From NCBI GenBank assembly GCA_948745425.1, contig CAPZDM010000014.1:1-32285 (forward strand): a DNA stretch of 32,285 nucleotides, written 5' to 3'. Of this stretch, positions 15,597 to 23,179 are shown piece by piece. The translations under genes were made by a program, and so were the position numbers. Position 1 is the first letter of the stretch. Each line of letters starts with the position of its first letter. The notes below the pieces were generated by a model that was not told where the DNA came from, searched no databases, and was given only the letters and a program-made list of their open reading frames with translations. Origin of the DNA: an uncultured Clostridia bacterium (GTDB lineage: Bacteria > Bacillota > Clostridia > TANB77 > CAG-508).

Positions 15597-15753
15597 ATGC
15601 AGAATAAATACAATCTAACAATGGAACAGAATATATTTTTAGCAAAAAAATTTAGTAGACAATATTTATGCAAATGCAAGGATGGAAGGGATAAATATAA
15701 CATTTCAATTCATTTATAATAATTGTATAGATGGTATTATATTAAAAAAATAA
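15597..15753 (+). pseudogene. Remnant of a Fic-family protein N-terminus
   Basis: ATG 15597 with an AAAGGAAAG ribosome binding site begins MQNKYNLTMEQNIFLAKK. One extra A in a seven-A run at 15644-15650 then breaks the frame, after which LVDNIYANARMEGINITF continues in the next frame. This resembles the N-terminus of Fic-family proteins (VDNIY/W..ARLEGINVTF, the inhibitory-helix region). The catalytic Fic core is absent and the remnant ends at 15753, directly before rpiB. This frameshift lies in a homopolymer of a truncated gene, unlike the CGG shifts in intact genes. Confidence 0.55.
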
Positions 15754-15775
15754 AATAAGAAAGGAAGAAAATAAT

Positions 15776-16261
15776 ATGATAGTTATAGGTAGTGATCATG
15801 GAGGATATAAATTAAAAGAGGAGATAAAAAAATATTTAAAAGAAGCAGGGTTAGAATATGAAGATGTTGGAGCACCTTCAGAAGAAAGTGTTAATTACCC
15901 TGATTTTGCAGCTAAAGTTGCCAAAAGAGTACAAGATAAAAAGGCGGAAACAGGAATATTAATTTGTAGATCAGGGATAGGAATGTCTATAGTAGCAAAT
16001 AAATTTAGAGGTGTAAGATGTGCACCATGTTATAATGAGACAATTGCTAAATTTGCAAAAATGCACAATAATGCAAATGTTTTAGCATTAGGAGCAGATT
16101 ATGTAAGTGTAAATGATGCTATTTGTATTATAAGAATGTTTTTAGCTACATCATTTGAAGGTGGAAGACACAATGAGAGAGTAAAGTTAATTTCTGATAT
16201 AGAAGATGAGAATATGAATGAGAGAGGAAGGAATTTACAATGGCAAAAAAGAGGATTTTAA
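15776..16261 (+). CDS. rpiB: Ribose-5-phosphate isomerase B
   Basis: The 161-residue RpiB/LacA/LacB-family enzyme interconverts ribulose-5-phosphate and ribose-5-phosphate in the pentose phosphate pathway. It shows IGSDHGGYKLKEEI at the N-terminus, the active-site cysteine (Cys64) in ICRSGIGMSIVANKF (CGTG in many homologues), and HNNANVLALGADYV. The ribosome binding site is AAGAAAGGAAG. The C-terminal end (NERGRNLQWQKRGF) runs 22 bases over the start of trpS, so the two are co-translated. Confidence 0.93.
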   Translation: MIVIGSDHGGYKLKEEIKKYLKEAGLEYEDVGAPSEESVNYPDFAAKVAKRVQDKKAETGILICRSGIGMSIVANKFRGVRCAPCYNETIAKFAKMHNNANVLALGADYVSVNDAICIIRMFLATSFEGGRHNERVKLISDIEDENMNERGRNLQWQKRGF

Positions 16262-17250
16262 CAGGAGATAGACCAACAGGTAGATTACATATAGGTCATT
16301 ATTTTGGTTCTTTAAAAAACAGAGTAAAAATGCAAAATGAAGGTTATGACCAATATATATTGATAGCTGATGTACAGGCATTAACAGATAATTTTAATAA
16401 TCCAGAGAAAGTCAGAAAAAACGTAAGAGAAGTTGCGATGGACTATTTATCAGTAGGTATTGATCCTAAGAAAACAACCATATATATACAATCAATGATA
16501 CCAGAAACAGCAGAACTTACAATTTATTATTCCAATTTAGTTACTATTGCTCGTTTACAGAGAAATCCAACAGTAAAAACAGAAATTGCACAGAAAAAAG
16601 AATTATTTGGAGAAAGTGTAACATATGGATTTTTAGGATATCCTGTAAGTCAAGCAGCAGATATAACTACTTTTGGAGGAGAATTAGTTCCTGTTGGAGA
16701 AGATCAATTGCCATTAATTGAACAATGCAGAGAAATAGTAAGGAAATTTAATAGTATATATGGAGAAGTCTTAATTGAACCAGAAGCAGTTCTATCTAAG
16801 CAAAAAAGAATAAAAGGACTAGATGGAAATGAAAAAATGGGTAAATCACTTGGAAATGCCATTTATTTATCTGACTCAGAAGAAGAGGTAAATAAAAAAG
16901 TTATGAGTGCAGTAACAGACCCTAATAGAATAAAAAAGGATGATTTGGGAAATCCTGAGGTATGTATGGTTTCATATTATCATAAATTATTTAGCACAGA
17001 GGAAGAATGTAAAACAGTTTGTGAAGAATGTAGAAAAGGATTAAGAGGATGTGTAGCTTGCAAGAAACAATTAGCCAATAACATAAATAAAGAATTAGAA
17101 CCTATTAGAGAAAAGAGAAAATATTATGAAGAACATCCAGAAATAGTAGATAAAATATTAATAGAAGGTACTGAAAAAGCAAGAGAAGAAGCTAAGAGAA
17201 CAATGCAGAAAGTAAAAAAGGCAATGATGTTAAATTATTTTACAAAATAA
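16240..17250 (+). CDS. trpS: Tryptophanyl-tRNA synthetase
   Basis: The 336-residue class I synthetase charges tRNA-Trp. It has the HIGH signature in full (GRLHIGHYFGSLKN, residues 15-28), IADVQALTDNF, GFLGYPVSQAADIT, VPVGEDQLPLIEQCREI and the KMSKS-like GNEKMGKSLGNAI. The start at 16240 follows GAGGAAGG and overlaps rpiB. The C-terminal third has a Cys-rich patch (CKTVCEECRKGLRGCVACKK), a feature of some bacterial TrpRS that bind a metal cluster. No CGG codons. Confidence 0.96.
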   Translation: MAKKRILTGDRPTGRLHIGHYFGSLKNRVKMQNEGYDQYILIADVQALTDNFNNPEKVRKNVREVAMDYLSVGIDPKKTTIYIQSMIPETAELTIYYSNLVTIARLQRNPTVKTEIAQKKELFGESVTYGFLGYPVSQAADITTFGGELVPVGEDQLPLIEQCREIVRKFNSIYGEVLIEPEAVLSKQKRIKGLDGNEKMGKSLGNAIYLSDSEEEVNKKVMSAVTDPNRIKKDDLGNPEVCMVSYYHKLFSTEEECKTVCEECRKGLRGCVACKKQLANNINKELEPIREKRKYYEEHPEIVDKILIEGTEKAREEAKRTMQKVKKAMMLNYFTK

Positions 17251-17291
17251 AAACAATTGGTCGTTCGCATTGGACGAAAGGAGGAACCTAA

Positions 17292-18563
17292 ATGTTTACA
17301 GACTATGCCAAAATAACTATAAAATCTGGTAATGGTGGAAATGGAGCAATAACATTTAGAAGAGAAAAATATGTAGCAGCAGGTGGACCAGATGGAGGAG
17401 ATGGTGGAAAAGGTGGAGACATATATTTTATTGTTGATAAAGACATGAATACTCTAGTAGACTTTAGATATAAAAGAAAATTTAATGCTCAAAATGGACA
17501 AGACGGAGAAGGAAGTCACCGTTATGGAAAAAGTGGAGAAGATTTATATGTAAAAGTGCCACAAGGAACTATAGTAAAAGATGTAGAAACAGGTAGAGTA
17601 GTAGCAGACCTTTCAAAACTTGGACAAGTAGAACTTATTGCGCCAGGAGGAATTGGGGGAAAAGGAAATGCACATTTTGCAACTTCAACTCGTCAAGCCC
17701 CAAGATTTGCACAAGACGGAGAAAAAGGAATAGAAAAAGAAGTAATACTAGAACTAAAATTATTAGCTGATGTTGGTCTATTAGGTTTTCCAAATGTAGG
17801 AAAATCTACATTTCTTTCTGTTGTTACTTCTGCAACTCCTAAAATAGCAAATTACAATTTCACAACTATTAATCCAAACTTAGGTGTTGTAAAAACAGAA
17901 TATGGAGATAGCTTTGTAATTGCAGATATTCCAGGAATTATAGAAGGAGCAAGTGAAGGAGTAGGACTTGGACTTCAGTTTTTAAGACATGTTGAAAGAA
18001 CAAGATTATTATTACACTTTGTAGATGTATCAGATACTGCTGAAAAATCTCCAGAAGAAAGCTATTATATAATCAATAAGGAATTACAAAAATATAGTGA
18101 AAAATTAGCAGTCAAAAAGCAAATAATAGTCGCTACAAAATCAGATTTAGCACAGGATAATACAAATTATGAAGAATTAGAAAAAATCGCCAAGAAGGAG
18201 AACTCTAAATTATTTAAGATTTCATCAGCTACTGGTGAAGGAGTAAAAGAATTAATACAGTATGTATCACAAGAGTTAAAGAATTTACCAAAAGAAGAAC
18301 TAGTCCAAGAGGAAAAAATAGTATATACCTTAAAAGAGAGAAAAGATGAGTTTGATATAACAAAGGAGAAAGGGGAATATCTAGTTACAGGACCTGCAGC
18401 AGAAAGATTAATGGGAAGAGTAAATATACAAGATAGAGAATCAATGCATTATTTTCATAAACAATTAATAGAATTAGGTATAGATAGTAAATTAAAAGAA
18501 ATGGGAGTAAAACAAGGAGATAGGGTACGTATTTTGGATTGGTATTTTGATTGGGAAACTTGA
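17292..18563 (+). CDS. obg: GTPase Obg/CgtA
   Basis: The 423-residue ribosome-associated GTPase is involved in 50S assembly and stress control. It has an N-terminal Obg domain with glycine-rich loops (GGPDGGDGGKGGDIY, GGIGGKGNAHFATSTRQAPR), a G domain with GFPNVGKST (165-173), DIPG (212-215), TKSD and SSATGEG, and a C-terminal OCT domain (VTGPAAERLMGRVNIQDRES). The ribosome binding site is AAAGGAGG. It is separated from trpS by 41 bp and probably in the same transcript. Confidence 0.97.
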   Translation: MFTDYAKITIKSGNGGNGAITFRREKYVAAGGPDGGDGGKGGDIYFIVDKDMNTLVDFRYKRKFNAQNGQDGEGSHRYGKSGEDLYVKVPQGTIVKDVETGRVVADLSKLGQVELIAPGGIGGKGNAHFATSTRQAPRFAQDGEKGIEKEVILELKLLADVGLLGFPNVGKSTFLSVVTSATPKIANYNFTTINPNLGVVKTEYGDSFVIADIPGIIEGASEGVGLGLQFLRHVERTRLLLHFVDVSDTAEKSPEESYYIINKELQKYSEKLAVKKQIIVATKSDLAQDNTNYEELEKIAKKENSKLFKISSATGEGVKELIQYVSQELKNLPKEELVQEEKIVYTLKERKDEFDITKEKGEYLVTGPAAERLMGRVNIQDRESMHYFHKQLIELGIDSKLKEMGVKQGDRVRILDWYFDWET

Positions 18564-18582
18564 ACTACATTAATTGCAAAAG

Positions 18583-18602
18583 GGGCACGGCGCACCGTGC
18601 CC
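18583..18602. terminator. GC-rich hairpin after obg, probable terminator or palindromic repeat
   Basis: GGGCACGG (18583-18590)/CCGTGCCC (18595-18602), loop CGCA. The GGGGCAC core links it to the palindrome at 11662. There is no clear T-run. Confidence 0.5.
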
Positions 18603-18618
18603 TGAGTAGTATGAGATA

Positions 18619-18663
18619 GCAAGCAAAATTTACTTCGTAAATTTTTCATGCTCTTAGCAACCA
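18619..18663. repeat. 45-bp direct repeat, copy 1
   Basis: Identical over 45 bp to 18702-18746. It contains an internal hairpin AAATTTAC TTC GTAAATTT. Read on the minus strand it starts with what, in copy 2, are the last codons and stop of the Cys-rich gene at 18737, followed by its terminator-like hairpin, so it looks like the leftover 3' end of a duplicated Cys-rich gene. Confidence 0.9.
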
Positions 18664-18701
18664 AACAACAAACGAGTTAGTTTAATCACCAAATTGCTAT
18701 T

Positions 18702-18746
18702 GCAAGCAAAATTTACTTCGTAAATTTTTCATGCTCTTAGCAACCA
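18702..18746. repeat. 45-bp direct repeat, copy 2
   Basis: Perfect copy of 18619-18663, overlapping the stop codon of the Cys-rich gene (18737-18871). The internal AAATTTAC/GTAAATTT hairpin lies just after that stop on the minus strand and probably terminates it. Confidence 0.9.
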
Positions 18747-18871
18747 CATCCACAACCATTGTTGTTATTTCCACAACAACAGAATAATAAGATGATAAGG
18801 ATTATTATCCAGCAGCAGTCACCACCGAATCCAAATCCGCCACATCCACCACAGCATCTATTTTCTGGCAT
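18737..18871 (-). CDS. 44-residue Cys/Gly-rich single-helix mini-protein
   Basis: ATG 18871 follows GGAGGTGA at good spacing. The product has a Gly/Cys head (PENRCCGGCGGFGFGGDCC), one hydrophobic helix (WIIILIILLFCCC) and a Cys/Gly tail (GCGCGC), with 11 cysteines in 44 residues. Such mini-proteins occur near one another in spore-forming Clostridia, comparable in shape to YjcZ-type spore proteins (recalled, not proven). A second one of the same design lies just upstream on the same strand. Confidence 0.8.
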   Translation of the reverse strand: MPENRCCGGCGGFGFGGDCCWIIILIILLFCCCGNNNNGCGCGC

Positions 18872-18954
18872 TACATTCACCTCCTTATTTTGTTAAGTAT
18901 TTTCCAGCTCCGAAAGGAGAGGACTAGTAAAAAGAAATAATTACTGATTAAGTA

Positions 18955-19056
18955 TTAGTCGCAACAACATCTGTTACCACAACCGCAACAAAATAGTAGT
19001 AGGAATAGAATAATGAACCATAAAATTTCACTATTATTTGAGCAACAATTGTTCAT
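18955..19056 (-). CDS. 33-residue Cys-rich single-helix mini-protein
   Basis: ATG 19056 follows AGGAGGTTG. The product, MNNCCSNNSEILWFIILFLL at the N-terminus, then LFCCGCGNRCCCD, repeats the design of the neighbour at 18737: Cys pair, membrane helix, Cys-rich tail. Likely a small membrane or spore-coat-associated peptide. The paired arrangement and strong ribosome binding sites argue against chance frames. Confidence 0.75.
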   Translation of the reverse strand: MNNCCSNNSEILWFIILFLLLFCCGCGNRCCCD

Positions 19057-19155
19057 TTCTTACAACCTCCTATAAAAAATTGTTCTGAAGTTCATTAGTT
19101 ATGGTATATATTATTCATTTATAAAAAAATGGTTACAAAATTGAAAAAGAATCAG

Positions 19156-19182
19156 TGCACATTGGGGACGTAAAAATGTGCA
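19156..19182. repeat. Palindrome around GGGGACGTAAA
   Basis: TGCACATT (19156-19163) pairs with AATGTGCA (19175-19182) around GGGGACGTAAA. The GGGGACG core relates it to the element at 13154-13202. It lies just upstream of asd. Confidence 0.6.
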
Positions 19183-19229
19183 TAAATTGAAATAGGAATA
19201 TAAAATAATTCCAGAAAGGGTGATAAATT

Positions 19230-20234
19230 ATGAAAGAGTATAAAATTGCAGTTGTAGGAGCAACAGGAGTAGTAGGAGAAATGATGAGAAGAGTATTAGA
19301 GGAGAAGAAGTTGCCAATATATGAATATGCATTTTTTGCATCAAAAAAATCTGCTGGGAAAAAGATAACGTTCATGAACAGTGAATATGAAATTAAAGAA
19401 CTAAAAGAAGACTCTTTTGATGAGAAATTTGACTTTGCGCTATTTTCTGCTGGAGGAGAAACATCTAAAAAATATTCACCAATAGCTGCAAGCAAGGGAT
19501 GTATAGTAATAGACAATAGTAGTACATTTAGAATGGATGAAAATGTACCACTAATAGTACCAGAAGTAAATATAGAAGATGTAAAAAAACATAATGGTAT
19601 AATAGCAAACCCAAACTGTTCTACAATTCAAGCAGTAGTAGCACTAAAACCATTAGAAGATAAATACAAAATAAAAAGAATAGTATACTCTACATATCAA
19701 GCAGTTTCAGGAGCAGGAAAACATGGAATAAATGACTTAGAAAATGGAATAAAAGCATATGGAGATAAAAAAATATATGATTTAGAAAAATTTAAATATG
19801 AGATATTTAATAACTGTTTACCTCATATAGATGTATTTTTAGATAATGGATATACAAAAGAAGAAGAGAAAATGATAAATGAAACGAGAAAGATTTTACA
19901 TAGACCAGACTTAAAGATAACAGCAACGACAGTAAGAGTACCAGTGATGAACTCACATAGTGAATCAATAAACATAGAATTTGAAAATCAATTTGAAGAT
20001 GAGCAATTAGTAGAAACATTAAAAAATTCGAAAGGAATAATAGTTAAAGACAAGATAAAAGACGAAATATACCCAATAGCAACAGTTGCATCAGGAACAG
20101 ATGATGTATATGTAGGAAGAATAAGAAGAGACAACAGTATAGAAAAGGGAGTAAATATCTGGGTAGTAGCAGATAATATAAGAAAAGGAGCAGCAAGTAA
20201 TGCAATACAAATTATGGAATATTTAATGGACTAG
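19230..20234 (+). CDS. asd: Aspartate-semialdehyde dehydrogenase
   Basis: The 334-residue NADPH-dependent enzyme of the aspartate pathway makes aspartate semialdehyde for lysine, diaminopimelate, methionine and threonine. VVGATGVVGEMMRRVLEE (8-25) is the nucleotide-binding loop, FSAGGETSKKYSP and DNSSTFRMDENVPLIVPEVN follow, NPNCSTIQ carries the active-site Cys130, and TVRVPVMNSHSESINIEF contains the substrate-binding region. The ribosome binding site is GAAAGGGTGAT. It is a single-gene unit ending in a strong terminator. Confidence 0.96.
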   Translation: MKEYKIAVVGATGVVGEMMRRVLEEKKLPIYEYAFFASKKSAGKKITFMNSEYEIKELKEDSFDEKFDFALFSAGGETSKKYSPIAASKGCIVIDNSSTFRMDENVPLIVPEVNIEDVKKHNGIIANPNCSTIQAVVALKPLEDKYKIKRIVYSTYQAVSGAGKHGINDLENGIKAYGDKKIYDLEKFKYEIFNNCLPHIDVFLDNGYTKEEEKMINETRKILHRPDLKITATTVRVPVMNSHSESINIEFENQFEDEQLVETLKNSKGIIVKDKIKDEIYPIATVASGTDDVYVGRIRRDNSIEKGVNIWVVADNIRKGAASNAIQIMEYLMD

Positions 20235-20282
20235 AAGAAAGAAATCAGAAGTTAGAGGTAATTTTTGGAGTGTAAATAGACT

Positions 20283-20320
20283 AAAAGTGCACTAATACTT
20301 ATGTATTAATGCACTTTTAT
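20283..20320. terminator. Terminator between asd and the convergent gene at 20336
   Basis: A 16-bp stem (20283-20298 with 20303-20318, one mismatch) around TTAT, with A-run on the left and T-run on the right, usable from both strands. Confidence 0.85.
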
Positions 20321-20335
20321 AATTGGCAAGATAAA

Positions 20336-20683
20336 TTAACCTTTGTATAAACAATAAGGAGCAATCCCATCAATCAAAGATATAGCAGATTCTGTTTTAA
20401 AACCTGCGTGTTTTAAAATAATAACCATGTCATCTTTATCAAGTGGAACATTTCCTTGTTTGCCAATTCGAATTTGGAACTGTCCAATATCATGTTCTTT
20501 ACAATAACATTGTAATGTTAAAGTCCAATCTTTACATGTATTAAACTCATCAGATTTTTCAGATGTATTAGTCCAGGCAGTCCGTACACACTGGTTTCCC
20601 AATAAATCAAAAAAAGCAATGGCTCTTTCTGCCATATTAATACTTTTGGATTCTACAATGCCAATATAAGGAATAGGTGGCAT
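20336..20683 (-). CDS. Hypothetical 115-residue protein with an in-frame CGG codon
   Basis: The ATG at 20683 follows AGAAAGGAGT, better than the longer start at 20740. The soluble product has MPPIPYIGIVESKSINMAER at the N-terminus, then an aromatic/Cys-rich middle (DWTLTLQCYCKEHDIGQFQI), ending GIAPYCLYKG. No family is recognised. Codon 34 from this start (20582-20584) is CGG, and the same frame continues sensibly on both sides; a +1 shift would end 22 codons later. It is the second of two in-frame CGG codons that cannot be a +1 site if the protein is real. Confidence 0.75.
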   Translation of the reverse strand: MPPIPYIGIVESKSINMAERAIAFFDLLGNQCVRTAWTNTSEKSDEFNTCKDWTLTLQCYCKEHDIGQFQIRIGKQGNVPLDKDDMVIILKHAGFKTESAISLIDGIAPYCLYKG

Positions 20684-20869
20684 AAATATAACTCCTTTCT
20701 TAAATACAAAAGACCTTGGTCTATTAAAATGTTCTACCATATTTTACCATAGATTTTTCTATATTACAAGACAATATTTAAATTTCCCACGGTAATTTCC
20801 CTGAAATACAAAGTAACTATCTTGATAATTAGATATCTTTATGATAATATTTAATATAGTAATAGAACT

Positions 20870-22321
20870 ATGAAAGGAATGAGTAAAATAGACGAAAAAT
20901 ATGATGTAATAATAGTTGGGGCAGGTCCAAGTGGTGCGTTTACTGCATATGAATTAATACAATTGGGATTAAATAAGAAAAAGAAAATATTAATAATAGA
21001 GCAAGGTAAAAGAGTAGAAAATAGAAATTGCCCAATAGAGAAAACAGGCAAATGCGTAAAATGTAAACCATATTGTAATATAACAAGTGGATTTTCAGGT
21101 GCAGGAGCTTTTTCTGATGGAAAATTAACTTTACCTAATAAAAATGATAACCATATTGAAGTTGGAGGAAGCTTGCAAGAATATTTGGGTGTAGAAAAAA
21201 CAAAAGAATTAATGTTTTATGCTGATGATATATACTTAAAATTTGGAGCAGATACGAAGGTAGAAGGATTAGAGAATTTAGAAGAGATAAAGAAAATTTC
21301 AGATAGAGCAAAAGAAAATGGAATACTATTATGTAACTGTCCAATAAGACATTTAGGAACAGAAAAGAGTCATGAATTATATGGAAAGATAGAACAATAT
21401 TTATTAGAAAATAATATAGATATAATGTTTGAGACAAATGTAAAAGATTTAATAATTGAGAATAATCTTGCAAAAGGTGTAATAATAGAAAAATCAGGGC
21501 ATACTGAACAAACTAAAAAAATATATTCAGAAAAGATAGTGCTAGGTATTGGAAGAAAAGGAGCTGAATGGCTTGCAACAATGTGTGATAAACATTCAAT
21601 TGAAAATAGAGCAGGAGTAGTAGATATTGGGGTTAGATATGAACTACCAGATGAGGTAATGAAATATGTAAATAAATATATGTATGAAGGAAAATTTGTT
21701 GGATATTTACCACCATATGGAGACAAAGTAAGAACATTCTGTCAAAATCCAAGTGGATTTGTAGCAAATGAGGTTTATGATAATAATTTAACATTAGTAA
21801 ATGGACATGCATATAAAGACAGAAAAAGTACAAATACAAATTTAGCAATACTAGCATCTCATCATTTCAATAATCCATTTAAAGAGCCAATAAAATATGG
21901 AATAAATATAGCAGAAAATGCAAACCAATTAGGAAAAGGAAATGTATTAGTACAAAGATTAGGAGACATATTAAAAGGAAAACGTACATGGCAAGAAGAA
22001 CTAGAAAAAAACAGTGTTGTTCCAACTCTAAAAACAGCAATAGCAGGAGACATCACATATGCGATAGGATATAGAACAATGGTAGATATACTAGGATTTA
22101 TAAAAGCAATGGAAAAAGTGATACCAGGGTTTGCAAATCCAGACAATTTATTATATGCAGCAGAAATAAAATTCTATTCAAACCAATTAATAATAGACAA
22201 TAACTTTAAAACAAGTGTAGAAGGACTATACTCAATAGGAGATGGAGGAGGACTAACAAGAGGGTTAATAATGGCATCTGCCAGTGGCGTTCAAATGGCA
22301 CGTGTGCTGGCATGTTGTTAA
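20870..22321 (+). CDS. FAD-dependent oxidoreductase (COG2509-like uncharacterised dehydrogenase)
   Basis: The 483-residue flavoprotein has a Rossmann FAD-binding motif YDVIIVGAGPSGAFTAYEL (11-29), a Cys cluster (NCPIEKTGKCVKCKPYC, about 52-68), SGFSGAGAFSDGKLTL, a second dinucleotide-type stretch KIVLGIGRKGAEWL, and a C-terminal FAD-closing motif GLYSIGDGGGLTRGLIMASA. This matches the large, uncharacterised FAD-dependent dehydrogenase family common in Clostridia. The start is uncertain between ATG 20870 and ATG 20879, because AAAGGA lies between the two. Substrate unknown. Confidence 0.88.
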   Translation: MKGMSKIDEKYDVIIVGAGPSGAFTAYELIQLGLNKKKKILIIEQGKRVENRNCPIEKTGKCVKCKPYCNITSGFSGAGAFSDGKLTLPNKNDNHIEVGGSLQEYLGVEKTKELMFYADDIYLKFGADTKVEGLENLEEIKKISDRAKENGILLCNCPIRHLGTEKSHELYGKIEQYLLENNIDIMFETNVKDLIIENNLAKGVIIEKSGHTEQTKKIYSEKIVLGIGRKGAEWLATMCDKHSIENRAGVVDIGVRYELPDEVMKYVNKYMYEGKFVGYLPPYGDKVRTFCQNPSGFVANEVYDNNLTLVNGHAYKDRKSTNTNLAILASHHFNNPFKEPIKYGINIAENANQLGKGNVLVQRLGDILKGKRTWQEELEKNSVVPTLKTAIAGDITYAIGYRTMVDILGFIKAMEKVIPGFANPDNLLYAAEIKFYSNQLIIDNNFKTSVEGLYSIGDGGGLTRGLIMASASGVQMARVLACC

Positions 22322-22381
22322 TATAACTTGAATAAGTATTCATATTAGGTTATAATAATGAGTAATGGGAGGTAAAATAAG

Positions 22382-22690
22382 ATGAGTAAAAAGATTTACA
22401 CTATTGAAGAAATAAAAATGATTTTGACTAAAATATTAGAAGAATTACCTGTATATCGAGTTATACTTTTTGGTTCTTATGCTAAGAATGAGGCAACTCA
22501 GAATAGCGACTTAGATTTTATTGTAGACACTAAAAACACATTACGAGGATTTGATTTTTTAGAATTAGCCTATATAATTGAAAAAAACTTTAAAAAAGAT
22601 ATAGATGTATTTGAAAAGGACGATATAATTAAAAATTCGAAAATAGATAATGAAATAAAAAGAACAGGGGTTGTAGTATATGAAAAGTAA
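22382..22690 (+). CDS. mntA: MntA-type nucleotidyltransferase antitoxin
   Basis: The 102-residue minimal nucleotidyltransferase has VILFGSYAKNEATQNSDLDFIVD (27-49), containing the G-S then D-x-D (Asp43, Asp45) metal-binding signature. In MntA/HepT modules this enzyme adds AMP units to the HEPN toxin and silences it (family knowledge). The ribosome binding site is GGGAGG. It overlaps the HepT gene by 11 bases, the usual arrangement of this module. Confidence 0.9.
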   Translation: MSKKIYTIEEIKMILTKILEELPVYRVILFGSYAKNEATQNSDLDFIVDTKNTLRGFDFLELAYIIEKNFKKDIDVFEKDDIIKNSKIDNEIKRTGVVVYEK

Positions 22691-23021
22691 AGAGTATCAA
22701 AGTATTATTAAAATGATAGAATATATTGACAGAGCACAACTTTATACAAAAGATATGACATTTGAAACATATTCGAATGATATGAAAACTATTGATGCAA
22801 CTGTTCTTGTTATTAGCCAAATAGGAGAATTAGTTAAGAATTTTGATAAAGATTTTCAAAAGAAATATGCCAATATAAAATGGCATATTTTAAAAGGTTT
22901 AAGAAATAGAATTGTTCACGATTATGAAGGAATACAGATAAATCTAGTATGGTCTATTATACATAAAGATTTAGATCCATTAAAAATTGATTTGCGACAA
23001 ATAATAGATGATAATAAATAA
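22680..23021 (+). CDS. hepT: HepT-type HEPN RNase toxin (DUF86)
   Basis: The 113-residue helical protein carries the HEPN RNase signature R-x4-H-x-Y in full: RNRIVHDY (75-82, with catalytic Arg75 and His80, and Tyr82 as the AMPylation site in the family). ISQIGELVKNFDKDFQKKYA is the conserved second block. It overlaps the antitoxin gene. The module sits just upstream of the strong promoter of the rimP operon with no repeats around it. Confidence 0.9.
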   Translation: MKSKEYQSIIKMIEYIDRAQLYTKDMTFETYSNDMKTIDATVLVISQIGELVKNFDKDFQKKYANIKWHILKGLRNRIVHDYEGIQINLVWSIIHKDLDPLKIDLRQIIDDNK

Positions 23022-23078
23022 AACGAGGATAGTGAAGCAACAATAGATACAAATTTACACAGTAATTTATAAAATCTG

Positions 23079-23107
23079 TTGACAACTACGGAAATAGGTA
23101 GTATAAT
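23079..23107 (+). promoter_or_regulatory. Consensus sigma-A promoter of the rimP-nusA-infB operon
   Basis: TTGACA (23079-23084), 17-bp spacer, TATAAT (23102-23107): a perfect match to the vegetative consensus, as expected for a highly expressed translation operon. Confidence 0.93.
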
Positions 23108-23132
23108 GGGTGCATACAATAAGAGAATACAG

Positions 23133-23159
23133 AAAGGGTGGAAGCAAATTCCACCCTTT
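23133..23159 (+). promoter_or_regulatory. Stem-loop in the 5' leader of rimP
   Basis: AAAGGGTGGAA (23133-23143) pairs perfectly with TTCCACCCTTT (23149-23159) around GCAAA, between the promoter and the ribosome binding site GAGGAGG (23166-23172). No T-run follows, so it is more likely an mRNA stabiliser or protein-binding leader than a terminator. Confidence 0.7.
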
Positions 23160-23179
23160 GATTATGAGGAGGATATGTA

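Noticed and set aside
18619..18746. CRISPR array
   Set aside because: Only two repeat copies, the repeat overlaps a coding end, and there are no regular spacers or cas genes.
23133..23159. rimP leader stem-loop as a terminator or riboswitch
   Set aside because: No T-run and too simple for a riboswitch; kept only as a leader stem-loop.
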